Positions 25,682 to 35,124 of a stretch of DNA of 64,000 nt are shown piece after piece. This DNA is from Bog-473 sp963717455 (GTDB taxonomy: Bacteria > Actinomycetota > Acidimicrobiia > Acidimicrobiales > RAAP-2): assembly GCA_963717455.1 (NCBI GenBank), contig OY970336.1, positions 434,001 to 498,000 on the forward strand, given 5' to 3'. Within the stretch, counting starts at the first letter, position 1, and each line of letters begins with the position of its first letter. The translations under genes and the position numbers were made by a program. Below the pieces are notes generated by a model. It had not been told where the DNA came from. It worked only from the letters and a program-made list of their open reading frames with translations, and ran no database searches.

Positions 25682-26959
25682 TCAGCCGTCCCGGTCGATC
25701 TCCTCGATAAACCCCCCGAGGAGCTCCACTCGATCTTCTTGTCCGTGGCGATCGGCGTCGTCTCGCTGCCGGCGCAGGATCGTGAGGAACTGAGGTCCGG
25801 TCTCGAAGAAGCCGCAGCGCTCGCAGACCGACTCGAAGGTGCAGTCGAGGCCGGTCGGTCGGGTGCAGTGACCATTGCCTAAAAGCCGTCGGTGCTCGGC
25901 GGCTATCCGGCGCATGTTGGCCCCTTCGACGCTGCCCGGAAGCGCCTCTCCGCTCTCGTAGCTGGCCTCGACGGCCTGGGTGACCCGGAAGTACTCCTCA
26001 GCGACGGTCCGATTCGAGATGCGCGCATAAGTCAGCGTCATGCGCATGGAGCGGTGACCAAGGAGCGCGGCGATGGCTTCGAGGCTCATGCCCCGGTTGA
26101 TCATCCGGGTGGCCAAAGTGTGGCGGAGCTGATGGGGATGGACGTGGCCGATGCCGGCGCGCTTGGCCACCCGATCGACATAGCGATGGATGGTGCGACG
26201 GTCGAAGGGCTGGCCGTCGTCGCGCTCGACCAATCTCCCTGAACGACTCGGTCCCCGGAACCTCTGGTAGTTACCGATGAGCTGCACCAGTTCGGGCCCG
26301 ATCGGCACATATCGGTCGTTGTGCAGCTTGCCGACCGGAATGCGCAACGAGAAGGTGTCACCGAGCAAGGTCACGGCCTTGTCGTCGAGCCCGGAGAGCT
26401 CGCCCACCCGGATGCCCGTCTGGGCCAGGATCTCGACCATGACCCGCCGGCGAGGATCGGGGTCACTCGCCAGTGCCACGATGAACTTCTCCATCGTCGG
26501 ATCGTCGAGGAATTTCGGCAACGGCTCGTCGGCTTGGGGGAAGTCACCGGGGAAGATCAGCGTCCGACTTGGCGCGTCGTCGTAGTCCCAATCGCGCAGA
26601 CGCTCGAAGAAGGTGCGCAACAAGCCAAGACGGTGCCGGATGGTCACCGTGGCGAGTGGCTTCCCGGCCTTGCCCGGCCGAGCGGCCAGCCAGAGCTTGT
26701 GCGCTTCGACATGACGGCACTCGACGACGGCGATCGAGGTGCACTCGGGGTGGGCTTCAGTGACCTGGCCGGCGAAGTGGCGCAGTCCGAGCTCGGTGGC
26801 CCCGACGGTCGTCTGGCGAGCCGACACGCCCAGTTGGTCCAGGTAGCGGGCCATGGTGGCCACCATGACGGGCGCCCTGCGTGCCGTCTCGTCCCAGGGG
26901 AACTCGATGGTGCTCCACCACGGCGACGGGGTGTGTGCTGGCTTCGGGAGGGCGCTCAT
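25682..26959 (-). CDS. Tyrosine recombinase B of two-recombinase element, copy 2
   Basis: This 425-residue recombinase starts at the ATG overlapping the stop of recombinase A. The catalytic residues are in TGIRVGELSGL (Arg), VGKLHNDRYVPIG (Lys), HPHQLRHTLATRM (HxxRH) and LLGHRSMRMTLTYAR (His, Tyr). The C-terminal Cys cluster (HCTRPTGLDCTFESV and CERCGFFETG) is kept. Long blocks are identical to the homologue at 2037-3320, while the N-terminal 40 residues differ. The gene is intact. Confidence 0.85.
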   Translation of the reverse strand: MSALPKPAHTPSPWWSTIEFPWDETARRAPVMVATMARYLDQLGVSARQTTVGATELGLRHFAGQVTEAHPECTSIAVVECRHVEAHKLWLAARPGKAGKPLATVTIRHRLGLLRTFFERLRDWDYDDAPSRTLIFPGDFPQADEPLPKFLDDPTMEKFIVALASDPDPRRRVMVEILAQTGIRVGELSGLDDKAVTLLGDTFSLRIPVGKLHNDRYVPIGPELVQLIGNYQRFRGPSRSGRLVERDDGQPFDRRTIHRYVDRVAKRAGIGHVHPHQLRHTLATRMINRGMSLEAIAALLGHRSMRMTLTYARISNRTVAEEYFRVTQAVEASYESGEALPGSVEGANMRRIAAEHRRLLGNGHCTRPTGLDCTFESVCERCGFFETGPQFLTILRRQRDDADRHGQEDRVELLGGFIEEIDRDG

Positions 26960-27992
26960 CGGGCCACCTCCACCGGTGCGTGGAGGGACTCCATGGCCTT
27001 GCGGTACTCCTCGGCCAGCCAGTCGATGCTGAGGTGGAGGTAGATCCTCGTCGAGGCGGTGGAGCGGTGACCGGCCTGGGCCTGGACGGCCTCGATCGCC
27101 ATGCCTGCTTCGCGCAATCTGGTGAAGCAGGTGTGGCGCAGCTCGTGACAAGTGCCGTGGGTCAGGCCGGCCCGCTCGCGGGCGGCACTGAAGATCTCGA
27201 TGATCCCCTCGGCTGAGAGCGGCTGGCCCCGCCTCGGGCCCTTGAGCGAGACGAAGAGCCGATCGGTGGGGCATCGGGTGGTCGCTCCTTGTTCATGTAG
27301 TCCGCCACCGTGGCGAAGAAGGTTGGTGAGATCGGGACGAGCCGTTGGTGGCCGCCCTTGCCCTCGGCGATGAAGACGCGCCACTCGCCGAGACGAAGGT
27401 CTTCGAGTCGGAGACCGAGCACCTCGCCACGGCGCAGGCCGCCGAGCAGCATTGCTTGGGCCATGGCCCGGTCCCGATCGGTGCGCAGTGCCGCCATCAG
27501 TGCCTCGACCTCGTCGGGGTTCAAGATGCGCGGCAGACGCCGCACCCCGCGCACGAGCGGCGCACCGCGTTCACCGCGGTGACGGTTGCGCCGGGTTGGG
27601 AGACCACGCGGCACCGGATTGGTCACCACGCCGGCGTCACCTCGGATAACGAGATAGCCACAGAGGCTCGAGACCGCGGCCAGGCGCCGTTTGATGGTCG
27701 AAGTCGACAGTCCCGACTCGCCGTCGGAGATCCGCACCACCTTCTCGGCACCCTTCCTCGGGCGCCGCTGGTCAGTCACGAAGCGCAGCACGTCCCTGGG
27801 GGTGACGTCGGCGGGCTCTTTGCCGACGACCCCGAAGAAGACGCTCAGGTCATGGGCATAGGCCCGCACGGTGGCCGGCCGGGCCCGACCGGAGGCGAAC
27901 TCCAAGAACTCGTCCACCAGCTCGTGGCCCACTCGGTACTCGCGCACACCGTCTGCGCGAAGACCACTTTGAAACGACGGATACCACACCAC
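26956..27992 (-). pseudogene. Tyrosine recombinase A of two-recombinase element, copy 2, frameshifted
   Basis: Translation from GTG 27992 (AAGGAGG upstream) matches recombinase A of copy 1 through the motif region GLRRGEVLGL and EGKGGHQRLVPISPTFFATV, then leaves the family frame near 27270. The remainder, from TDRLFVSLKGPRRGQPLS through CHELRHTCFTRLREAGM and GHRSTASTRIYLHLS, continues in another frame and ends at 26956. A single-base indel in or near the CCCCACC run around 27265-27275 explains this. Both halves keep their catalytic residues, so the change is either recent or a sequencing error. Confidence 0.8.
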
Positions 27993-28069
27993 TGCACACC
28001 TCCTTGTCGGACTTTCGTCCGAAGAAGGCTCCCCGGACGCTCAGTCCAGGTGGCGGATCACCCATGTAA

Positions 28070-29193
28070 GTGCCGTACGGGGGCAGGGTCCCCGCCGCGA
28101 CGGGTGCCCCCGCATGGGCGTTCCGCGGCGGGCAACTCACGCGAGACCTGGCCGATCTATTGCTTCTCACCGGTACTGAAGATCCAAGAGTCGAACCGCT
28201 GGCATCGGGGTTGGGTCTCAGGTCCCTGAGCGTCACTCTTGACCGGGCTGCATCGGCAACGCACCCATCCCTGCCACTGCCCCAAACGCCGGTCGTCCTT
28301 TCACACACCTGCATCATCGGATGCCGGCCGCCTGTTGGGCGGCAATCCCCACTGGTCGACCGGCAGGGCTCGCGGCGGGGAGGGTGACGTTCGCACCACA
28401 TGGTGCACGGGTGTGGATGCTGATGTCCCCGTCTGGCGGAGCAGATAGGTAGTCACAGTGATGCGACCGGTGTGGGCTCGATGCCCGCCCGGTCGCCATG
28501 ATCGCCCGCGGCACAATCGTGATTGGTATGGCGTGCTCGAGTTCGCGGGCTGACCAGACAGCCGGCCCTGCGTTAACGCCCCCAGGCAACCAACGATTGT
28601 GATCTGGCCGGCTGTGGTTGCCATCACCCCCCAGTTCTCTGTGACGGCGCGAAATCCACACCGGTCTCCGGCTCCTCCTCGGAGCAGGGCTCGCCCTTGC
28701 TGCGATGGGCGCGTCCTTGCCGGCACCGCCAGGCGGGGTCAAGGGGCGGCCAGCGGCCGAGCGAGGAAGCGGAGCCCGCTGCCCGAGTTAGAGCGGTGAC
28801 GAGTTGGACGGCCAACGGGCAGCGTGGCGGAGCCCCGTAGCGGCCCTTGACGCCGGATGGCGTTGAAGGCCACAACCGTTGGTCGGGGGCCGGTCGAGCT
28901 GGACGCGCCGACAGAGTAGGACCGGAAGGCGTGCCTCCACGATGGCGACCCGACCACTCCCGAGCCTCAGGGTCAGAGGACCAGGAAAGGTGACGTCACT
29001 GGCAGGTCCAAGGTGACAATCGACGAGCGTGACCGGCAACGTCACCCGTTGGCACCGAATGCTTTCCTATTGGTGGGTGACGTTCGAGGTGACGTCCATC
29101 TGGAGGATGGCTGGCAGCCAGGACTGTCGTTCGGGCCGAGAGCCAGGGAGGTTCAGTGCCTACAGAACGCCAGATCATTCTCCCGGAGCCGGG
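28070..29193. other. Long intergenic stretch between mobile elements
   Basis: About 1.1 kb carries no gene I can support; open frames on both strands lack motifs and ribosome-binding sites. It holds GGGTGACGT-type motifs at 28382-28392, 28989-28999, 29038-29047 (reverse) and 29075-29094. There is also a short inverted repeat built on ACAATCGT (about 28513 and 28594). This looks like the regulatory or end region of the integrated element whose integrase follows. Confidence 0.5.
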
Positions 29194-29490
29194 GTGCTGT
29201 TGGCCGAGCCCGACGCCGGATATGGGTCTGTGAAGGTGGAGACAAGCCCCAGAGCCGGTCCTGGCGACCGTGCATTGGTTGCGGGGCCGAAGCTCCTTCT
29301 GAGCCCGGCCGGGGCTGCTTCGGCCCTCAGCATCAGCCGCAGCAAGGTGTACCGGCTCCTCCGAGAAGGGCGGCTCGAGTCGGTCATGCTCGATGGGAAC
29401 CGAAGAATCACGGTGGCCTCCCTGGTGCGGCTCATCGACGACCTCCTCGACGTCGCAGCCCCGCGGGACGATGGCAGGACCCCGGCATAG
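29194..29490 (+). CDS. Excisionase-like helix-turn-helix protein
   Basis: This protein has about 98 residues if GTG 29194 is used (GGAG upstream); GTG 29230 is an alternative start. The core LSPAGAASALSISRSKVYRLLREGRLESVML with NRRITVASLVRLID is the MerR/excisionase-type winged HTH typical of Xis and AlpA proteins. It precedes the integrase gene by 21 bp, the usual xis-int order of actinobacterial integrative elements. Two GGTGACGTYC motifs lie about 100 bp upstream and may be its binding sites or those of the integrase. It probably sets excision direction. Confidence 0.7.
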   Translation: MLLAEPDAGYGSVKVETSPRAGPGDRALVAGPKLLLSPAGAASALSISRSKVYRLLREGRLESVMLDGNRRITVASLVRLIDDLLDVAAPRDDGRTPA

Positions 29491-29511
29491 AGTCTTACGG
29501 GGGAGACGTCC

Positions 29512-30797
29512 ATGAGCATCACTAAGCGCCAAACCAAGGGTGGCCGGGTGTACGACGTGCGCCTGCGCGACGCGTCAAGCCGCGTCTATACGCGCACGTT
29601 CCGCACGAGGAAAGAGGCGGTTCGTTTCGAGTCCACGGAGAAAGCTGATCGTGCCCGCGGGCTGTGGATCGACCCACGCCGCGCCTCGGACAAGGTGGCG
29701 GACGTCGTGGCCGAATGGCTCGAGTCGAACCCAATGAAGAAGGGTCGTCACTCGCCAGGGACACGTCGATCGTGAACGTCCACGTCCTCCCGCTCCTCGG
29801 CAAGTACCCGATCGGAGACGTCACGCCGGCGGACGTGCAGAGGCTCGTCAACACGTGGTCGACCCGGCTCGGAGCCCGCTCGGTACGTCGCCAGTACGCC
29901 GTCCTCAGCGCCATCATGACGTTCGCGCTGGACACCGACCGCATCGTGCGATCCCCATGCCGGCGGATCCGGCTTCCCGAGCCCGAGGCAGTCCGTCAGA
30001 TGGCCGTGACGCCAGAACAGCTCCATGACCTGGCCGACGCCGTCGGCGCCGACACCTCCGGGATGATCTACCTGGCCGCCGTGCTCGGCCTACGGTGGGG
30101 CGAGTGCGCCGGGCTGCGCGTGGGCGCCATCGACTTCCTGAACCGGACCGTCACGGTCGAGTCACAGCTGACCCGGGGGTTCAAGGGTCGGATGGTGACG
30201 GGATCGCCGAAGTGGAACAGCACGAGGACAATGGCGGCGCCCGAGGTACTGCTCGAGCAGCTGGCGACCCAGCTCCGACGCCGCGGGATCACCGGTGCTG
30301 AAGGCGAATCCCGCGTCTTCTGCGCACCGGACGGCCAGCCACTGCACTACGCGAACTGGCGCCGTCGAGTCTGGGTGCCGGCGTGTCTGAAGGTGGGGTT
30401 GGAGGGCTTCCAGTTCAAGATGCTGCGCACGGCTAACGCCACGGTGATGGTGGCGCTGGCGATCGACGTGAAGACCGTGCAGACCCGAGTGGGTCATCGG
30501 CGGGCGACCACGACGCTCGATATCTACGCCCAGCCCACGGAAGCAGCCGACCGGGGAGCGGCAGAGGCGCTCGGGACTCACTTCCTCGGCAGCCCGCCGC
30601 CTGGTGAGCTCGTCGAGAGCTCTCCTGCGCCGCCATCGCGTGCGTCGCGCGCGATGAACGCGCGATGGACGGCTTCGGAGGGCTCGAACACTAAACGCGG
30701 AAAGGGCCAAGAAACGGCCTCTGACGAGGGTGAAGATGGTGGTGGGGCTAGCTGGAATCGAACCAGCGACCTCAGCATTATCAGTGCTGCGCTCTAA
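29512..30797 (+). pseudogene. Phage-type integrase at tRNA-Ile, frameshifted
   Basis: The N-terminal part (MSITKRQTKGGRVYDVRLRD, arm-type DNA-binding domain) runs to about 29745, where the frame must shift by one base (near AAGAAGGG) to continue as SSLARDTSIVNVHVLPLLGKY and the rest. The catalytic domain has LGLRWGECAGL (Arg), KMLRTANAT in the HxxR position with Lys in place of His, RVGHRRATTTLDIYAQP (His, Tyr). The frame runs into the tRNA-Ile gene, the classic arrangement for an att site inside the tRNA 3' end. Frameshift plus loss of the first His suggest a decaying integrase. Confidence 0.75.
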
Positions 30798-30816
30798 CCG
30801 ACTGAGCTATAGCCCC
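30744..30816 (-). tRNA. tRNA-Ile (GAT)
   Basis: The reverse strand folds as a full cloverleaf of 73 nt: acceptor GGGGCTA/TAGCCCC, D arm, anticodon arm CAGCA-CTGATAA-TGCTG with anticodon GAT, and a T arm with GGTTCGATTCC. CCA is not encoded. An integrase gene ends over its 3' end, so this tRNA is the probable chromosomal attachment site of the element to its left. Confidence 0.95.
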
Positions 30817-30894
30817 TTCCTAGTCAGAGCCATTTTTCTGCTCTGACCACTCGTATCTGCCCTACAGCTGCCCTAATGGCCTACTCTGTAGGGC

Positions 30895-32116
30895 ATGGCG
30901 ACGAGGCCTTCACGATACAAGCGCCCCGGGACGATGCGGGAACGGAGCCCCGGTCATTGGGAGCTGCGTGCGTTCACCGGTCGCGATCCGGTGACCGGAA
31001 AGCCCCGCCAGGCGACCCGGACGTTCCACGGCACCGAGAAGGAGGCCGGCAAGGCGCTCTCGCAGCTCGTTTCCGAAGTGGAGGCCGACACGTTCGATCG
31101 AACTTCGGCCACGGTCGGCCAGCTCCTCGACAAGTGGCTCGAGGCGGTGGAGACGAACCAGCGGCCGCGCACCCTCTACGAGAACAAGCGCAAGATCGAG
31201 GGCCGCATCCGTCCCGTGCTCGGATCGGTGCGGCTCGACAAGCTCGGCGGCGATACCCTCGACGCGGCCTACCGACGATGGCTCGCTGAGGGTCTGTCGC
31301 CGACCACGGTGCACATGTACCACTCCATCCTGTCGGCAGCATGCGGCCAGGCGGTCAAATGGGGCTGGATCAGCGCTGCCCCGACGGCCCGGGCCACCCC
31401 GCCCAAGGTGGAACGCAAGGAAATGTTCGTGCCGACGCCGGACCAGCTCTCAGCGCTGGTCAAGGCGGCTGTCGACGTCGACCCGGTGCTGGCCACTGCC
31501 GTTGCCCTGGCCGCGCTGACCGGTGCGCGTCCGCGGCGAGCTGGTGGCACTCAGGTGGAGCGACATCGACCTCGCCGCCGGGCGGGTCCGCTTCGCGCGG
31601 TCGCTCACAGTCGCGGAGGGCGAGCAGCACACCGGACCGACCAAGACCCACGCGTCCCGTGACATCGCTCTCGATGAGCTCGGCGTCGAGGTGCTCCAGA
31701 GGCGATGGGACGACATGGACGACCTGTCGGGCTGGGCCGAGTCGCCGCTCGTTTCCGACCCCTTCGTCCTGAGCTACAACGCCAACGGTGCCGTCCCGGC
31801 CAATCCCGACACGTTCACGCACCGCTTTGGCAGGCTGTGCCAGAAGATGGAGGCACCGGCGCTGGCAAAGGTCCGCAAGTCCAACCCGAAGGCGACGCGC
31901 AAGGACCTCGCACCGGCGGACCGTTGGCCGTTCCGCTTCCATGACCTGAGGCATTTTTCCGTGACGACGCTCATCGCCGCCGGCGTCGACGTACGCACTG
32001 TCGCCGAGCGACATGGTCACGCCCGGGCCACTATGACCCTCGATCGCTATGCGCACGCGCTGCCGGAGCGGGACCGAGAGGCGGCCGAGGTGCTCGGTGC
32101 AGCACTCAGCTTCTGA
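30895..32116 (+). pseudogene. Second phage-type integrase, frameshifted
   Basis: Starting at ATG 30895 (MATRPSRYKRPGTMRER) the frame encodes an AP2-like arm-binding domain and a core-binding domain, then breaks at about 31532. Removing one C from GCGCGTCCGCGG restores TGARRGELVALRWSDIDL. The rest, to 32116, contains KTHASRDIAL (Lys region), FRFHDLRHFSVTTLI (HxxR), ERHGHARATMTLDRYAH (His, Tyr). All catalytic residues survive. Without the indel it would be a normal integrase of about 406 residues. It starts 79 bp from the 5' end of tRNA-Ile and probably belonged to another element. Confidence 0.8.
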
Positions 32117-32522
32117 CTCCTGATTGCGCCTGGGGTTCCGACCAGTGCCCTGCTGAGTTGACACTGATGTACGTGTCGGTTCAAGCCACCCACTCCAAAT
32201 CCCCTGGGGCAGTCTGCTCAGATCTCGCCGTCCGCGTGGTGGCTGCGGGGGTTCGTGAAACGACCAGCCAGGACACGTGAATGGGGGCTGGAATCAAACG
32301 ACACCCGTGTAAGATGGTGCCGTGGCAAGCCGGCAGACCCTCTTACTTGGCAACTTGACGTCACGATTTTGCGTCTTACCGCCAACAACCCGTGCTCGCA
32401 ACTCGGATGGTTGCTGGCTCGAGGTGGAACGCTGTACGTCCGCAGGTACTCGATTCGGCTAGCCAGGTGTCCACTGCGATACAACTCGACGATCCATCTC
32501 TGGATGTCGCGATCTGATTCTC
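32117..32522. other. Intergenic region after second integrase
   Basis: About 400 bp without a gene. A stretch at 32283-32336 resembles a degenerate tRNA on the minus strand but does not fold properly. It may be the remnant of an attachment site for the integrase before it. Confidence 0.4.
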
Positions 32523-34034
32523 TCAGGCGTTCTGCGGAAATCCGAGATCCATGCCTCGACGGGACGGATCAACCCAGCGACTCGTCACGACCTTCGCTCG
32601 AGTGTAGAAGGCCACCCCTTCGGTCCCGTATGCGTGAGTGTCGCCAAAGAGCGAGTTTTTCCAGCCGCCAAAGGAGTAGTAGGCAACCGGTACAGGGATT
32701 GGAACATTGATCCCGACCATCCCTACTTCGACTTCGCTCTGAAATTTCTGGGCTGCGCCCCCATCATTGGTGAACAGAGCGGTCCCGTTGCCAAACTGAT
32801 TCGCGTTTACAACCGAAAGTGCATCTTCGTAACTGTTCACTCGCACGATCGACAACACAGGACCAAAGATCTCATCTCGATATATGGTCATCTCAGGTTC
32901 TACTTGATCGAAGAGGGAAGGCCCCAGCCAGAATCCGTCGGGCGCGCCGTCGAAAGTGCCCTTGCGCCCGTCTACGACGAGGATTGCCCCTTCGGTCACG
33001 CCCTGGTCGAGATAAGACGCGACCTTATCGCGATGGTCGCTAGTCACCAGTGGGCCCATGTCATGATCTCGGCGTCCATCCCCGACTCGGATGCGATTCA
33101 TGCGCTCAGTTATCTTCACGATGAGCGAGTCTGCAACCGAACCCACGGCCACCAACACTGAGATGGCCATACAGCGCTCACCGGCCGAGCCGAATCCGGC
33201 GTTCACTGCAGCATCCGCCGCGAGATCAAGATCCGCGTCAGGAAGGACGACCATATGGTTTTTTGCTCCGCCAAGCGCCTGAACTCGCTTGCCACTCGCA
33301 GACGCCGTCTCGTAGACGTACTTTGCGATGGGGGTGGATCCCACAAACGAGACCGCCTCAATTTCCGGATTGCTAAGGAGACCATCGACGGCTTCCTTAT
33401 CGCCCTGGAGGACATTGAAGACGCCGTCAGGAAGTCCCGCCTCCGCCCACCGTTCGGCCAGCCAAATAGCGGCGGATGGATCCTTTTCGGAGGGCTTCAA
33501 GATTACGGTGTTGCCGCATGCGATAGCGATCGGGAAGAACCAGCAAGGCACCATGGCCGGGAAATTGAAGGGACTGATTATTGCGACAGGCCCGAGAGCC
33601 TGCCGGATCGAGTGGACGTCAATCCCGGTCGAGGCGCCTTCGCTGTAGCTGCCCTTGATCAGATGAGGGATCCCGCAGGCGAGTTCGACCACCTCGATCC
33701 CACGAACCACTTCGCCTAAGGCATCTTCCAGGACCTTCCCGTGTTCGGCGGTCACGAGCTCGGCCAACTCGCCTGCGCGGGCCCGCAGGATCTGGCGGAA
33801 CTCGAACAGCACCGCCTGGCGACGGGCGAGCGAAGTACCTCTCCACCTGGGGAACGCCGCTTTGGCGCTGGCTACCGCGGCTGTTACATCGGCATCGGAC
33901 GCTAGAGCCACTTCCCGTACTATTTGCCCGGTCGCCGGGTCATACACACTACCTCGTCGCGGTCTTGTTCCATCGACCCCCGTCGTCGCCTTACCGTCGA
34001 TCCAATGGGGGACGACCTCAAGAGTCTTCGCCAT
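32523..34034 (-). CDS. mmsA: Methylmalonate/malonate semialdehyde dehydrogenase (acylating)
   Basis: This 503-residue CoA-acylating aldehyde dehydrogenase is full length. Family features are IISPFNFPAMVPCWFFPIAIACGNTVILKPSE (in two adjacent blocks), VSFVGSTPIAKYVYE, ALGGAKNHMVVLPDAD and the catalytic Cys in SAGERCMAISVLVAVG. The family oxidises methylmalonate or malonate semialdehyde to propionyl- or acetyl-CoA with NAD and CoA. It is the last gene of the minus-strand operon. There it would process malonate semialdehyde (from beta-alanine) or methylmalonate semialdehyde (from beta-aminoisobutyrate) produced by the class III aminotransferase. About 45 bp separate it from the oxidoreductase gene upstream. 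Confidence 0.92.
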   Translation of the reverse strand: MAKTLEVVPHWIDGKATTGVDGTRPRRGSVYDPATGQIVREVALASDADVTAAVASAKAAFPRWRGTSLARRQAVLFEFRQILRARAGELAELVTAEHGKVLEDALGEVVRGIEVVELACGIPHLIKGSYSEGASTGIDVHSIRQALGPVAIISPFNFPAMVPCWFFPIAIACGNTVILKPSEKDPSAAIWLAERWAEAGLPDGVFNVLQGDKEAVDGLLSNPEIEAVSFVGSTPIAKYVYETASASGKRVQALGGAKNHMVVLPDADLDLAADAAVNAGFGSAGERCMAISVLVAVGSVADSLIVKITERMNRIRVGDGRRDHDMGPLVTSDHRDKVASYLDQGVTEGAILVVDGRKGTFDGAPDGFWLGPSLFDQVEPEMTIYRDEIFGPVLSIVRVNSYEDALSVVNANQFGNGTALFTNDGGAAQKFQSEVEVGMVGINVPIPVPVAYYSFGGWKNSLFGDTHAYGTEGVAFYTRAKVVTSRWVDPSRRGMDLGFPQNA

Positions 34035-34079
34035 GCAGACTTCCTCCTAGTCTCCGCGGCGGCGCCGCGGATCTCTACA

Positions 34080-35075
34080 TCAGAACTGACCGATGATCTC
34101 CCGGCCGTACGCGTCCAAAGTGCCCTCGATGTCATCGTGCATGAGGTAGAGGGCAAAGTGTTCAACCCCCAGGAGCTCAAGGGTGCGCAGCCGCTCGAGG
34201 TGCTCGGGCACTTGACCGAGTAAGCAGAATCGATCGATAACGTTGTCGGGCACGAACTCGGTATCGGGGTGACCGGTTTTGCCGTGATGCCGATAGTCGT
34301 AGCCCTCGCGTCCCTTGATGTAATCCGTCAACGCCGTCGGAACTGAATCGGTCTGGTCCCCGTAACGCGCCACAATGTCGGCCACATGATTGCCGACCAT
34401 GCCTCCAAACCACCGGACCTGGTCTCTTTGGTGCGACAGGTTGTCGCCGACATAGGTTGGTGCAGCGACGCACACTACGAAGTCATCTTGAGAACGGCCA
34501 GCATTTTCGACGGCAACGCGGGCTGCCTTGCTTGCCCATTCCACAATGAAGGGGTCAGCAATCTGGAGGATGAGGCCGTCGGCAAGAGTCCCGGCGACCG
34601 CCAGTGCTTTCGGGCCGTAGGCTCCCATCCATACATCAAGATCGCTTCCATCGTTCCATGGAATCGTAACCGAAGTGCCCTCAATGTCGATCTCGTCGCC
34701 AGCTACAAGGCGCTGCACGGCCTCGATGCAGCCGCCTACTGCTGCGAGGTTGGTGGGTCGTCCCCCAGTTACTCGCACAGCCGAGTCACCGCGGCCAATC
34801 CCACACACTGTTCGCGGCCCAAACAATTCATTCAGTGTTGCGAAGAGCGACGCCGTCACTGTCCAATCACGTGTCGCCGGGTTGGTCACCATCGGACCGA
34901 CCTTGAGGTGCTCGGTGTTGGAGAGGACCTGAGAGTAAATGACGAATGGTTCTTGCCACAACACGCAGGAGTCAAAGGTCCACAGGTTGCTAAATCCAGC
35001 AGCCTCTGCCCGCTTGGCGAGTTCGATAATCTTGCGAGCGGGCGGATTGGTCTGCAAAACCACTCCGAAATTCAC
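34080..35075 (-). CDS. LLM-class flavin/F420-dependent oxidoreductase
   Basis: This protein has 331 residues from GTG 35075, selected because AGGGGAG lies seven bases upstream; longer versions start inside the preceding gene's region. The luciferase-like TIM barrel is recognisable: VNFGVVLQTNPPARKIIELAKRAE (two blocks), FSNLWTFDS, VGPMVTNPATRD, GIGRGDSAVR and WMGAYGPKALAVAGTLADGLIL. F420- or FMN-dependent oxidoreductases of this class are common in actinobacteria. It occupies the operon between dihydropyrimidinase and mmsA, where a dihydropyrimidine dehydrogenase might be expected, so a role in oxidising or reducing a pyrimidine, hydantoin or semialdehyde intermediate is possible but unproven. 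Confidence 0.8.
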   Translation of the reverse strand: MNFGVVLQTNPPARKIIELAKRAEAAGFSNLWTFDSCVLWQEPFVIYSQVLSNTEHLKVGPMVTNPATRDWTVTASLFATLNELFGPRTVCGIGRGDSAVRVTGGRPTNLAAVGGCIEAVQRLVAGDEIDIEGTSVTIPWNDGSDLDVWMGAYGPKALAVAGTLADGLILQIADPFIVEWASKAARVAVENAGRSQDDFVVCVAAPTYVGDNLSHQRDQVRWFGGMVGNHVADIVARYGDQTDSVPTALTDYIKGREGYDYRHHGKTGHPDTEFVPDNVIDRFCLLGQVPEHLERLRTLELLGVEHFALYLMHDDIEGTLDAYGREIIGQF

Positions 35076-35124
35076 TGTACGCTCCCCTGACGTGCCCGAT
35101 CGCGAAAGAGACCTTGGCGCCACG

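Larger units (their letters stand above)
25635..28069 (-). mobile_element. Two-recombinase mobile element, copy 2, with terminal inverted repeats
   Basis: The ends are TTACATGGGTGATCCG at 25635-25650 and its exact reverse complement at 28054-28069, with a further matching block (CCTGGACT) just inside each end. Ends and genes are clearly related to, but diverged from, copy 1 at 922-3369; the two copies lie in opposite orientation. The first recombinase gene is frameshifted, so this copy may be immobile or dependent on other copies. About 180 bp separate its left end from the DUF4386 gene. Confidence 0.8.

Noticed and set aside
28170..28215. Possible tRNA T-arm (GAGTCGAACC) on the minus strand
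   Set aside because: No acceptor or anticodon stem can be built around it.
32283..32336. tRNA-like sequence on the minus strand after the second integrase
   Set aside because: It has a plausible TTACAC anticodon-loop segment and a T-loop-like GATTCC, but the anticodon and T stems do not pair; kept only as a remark.
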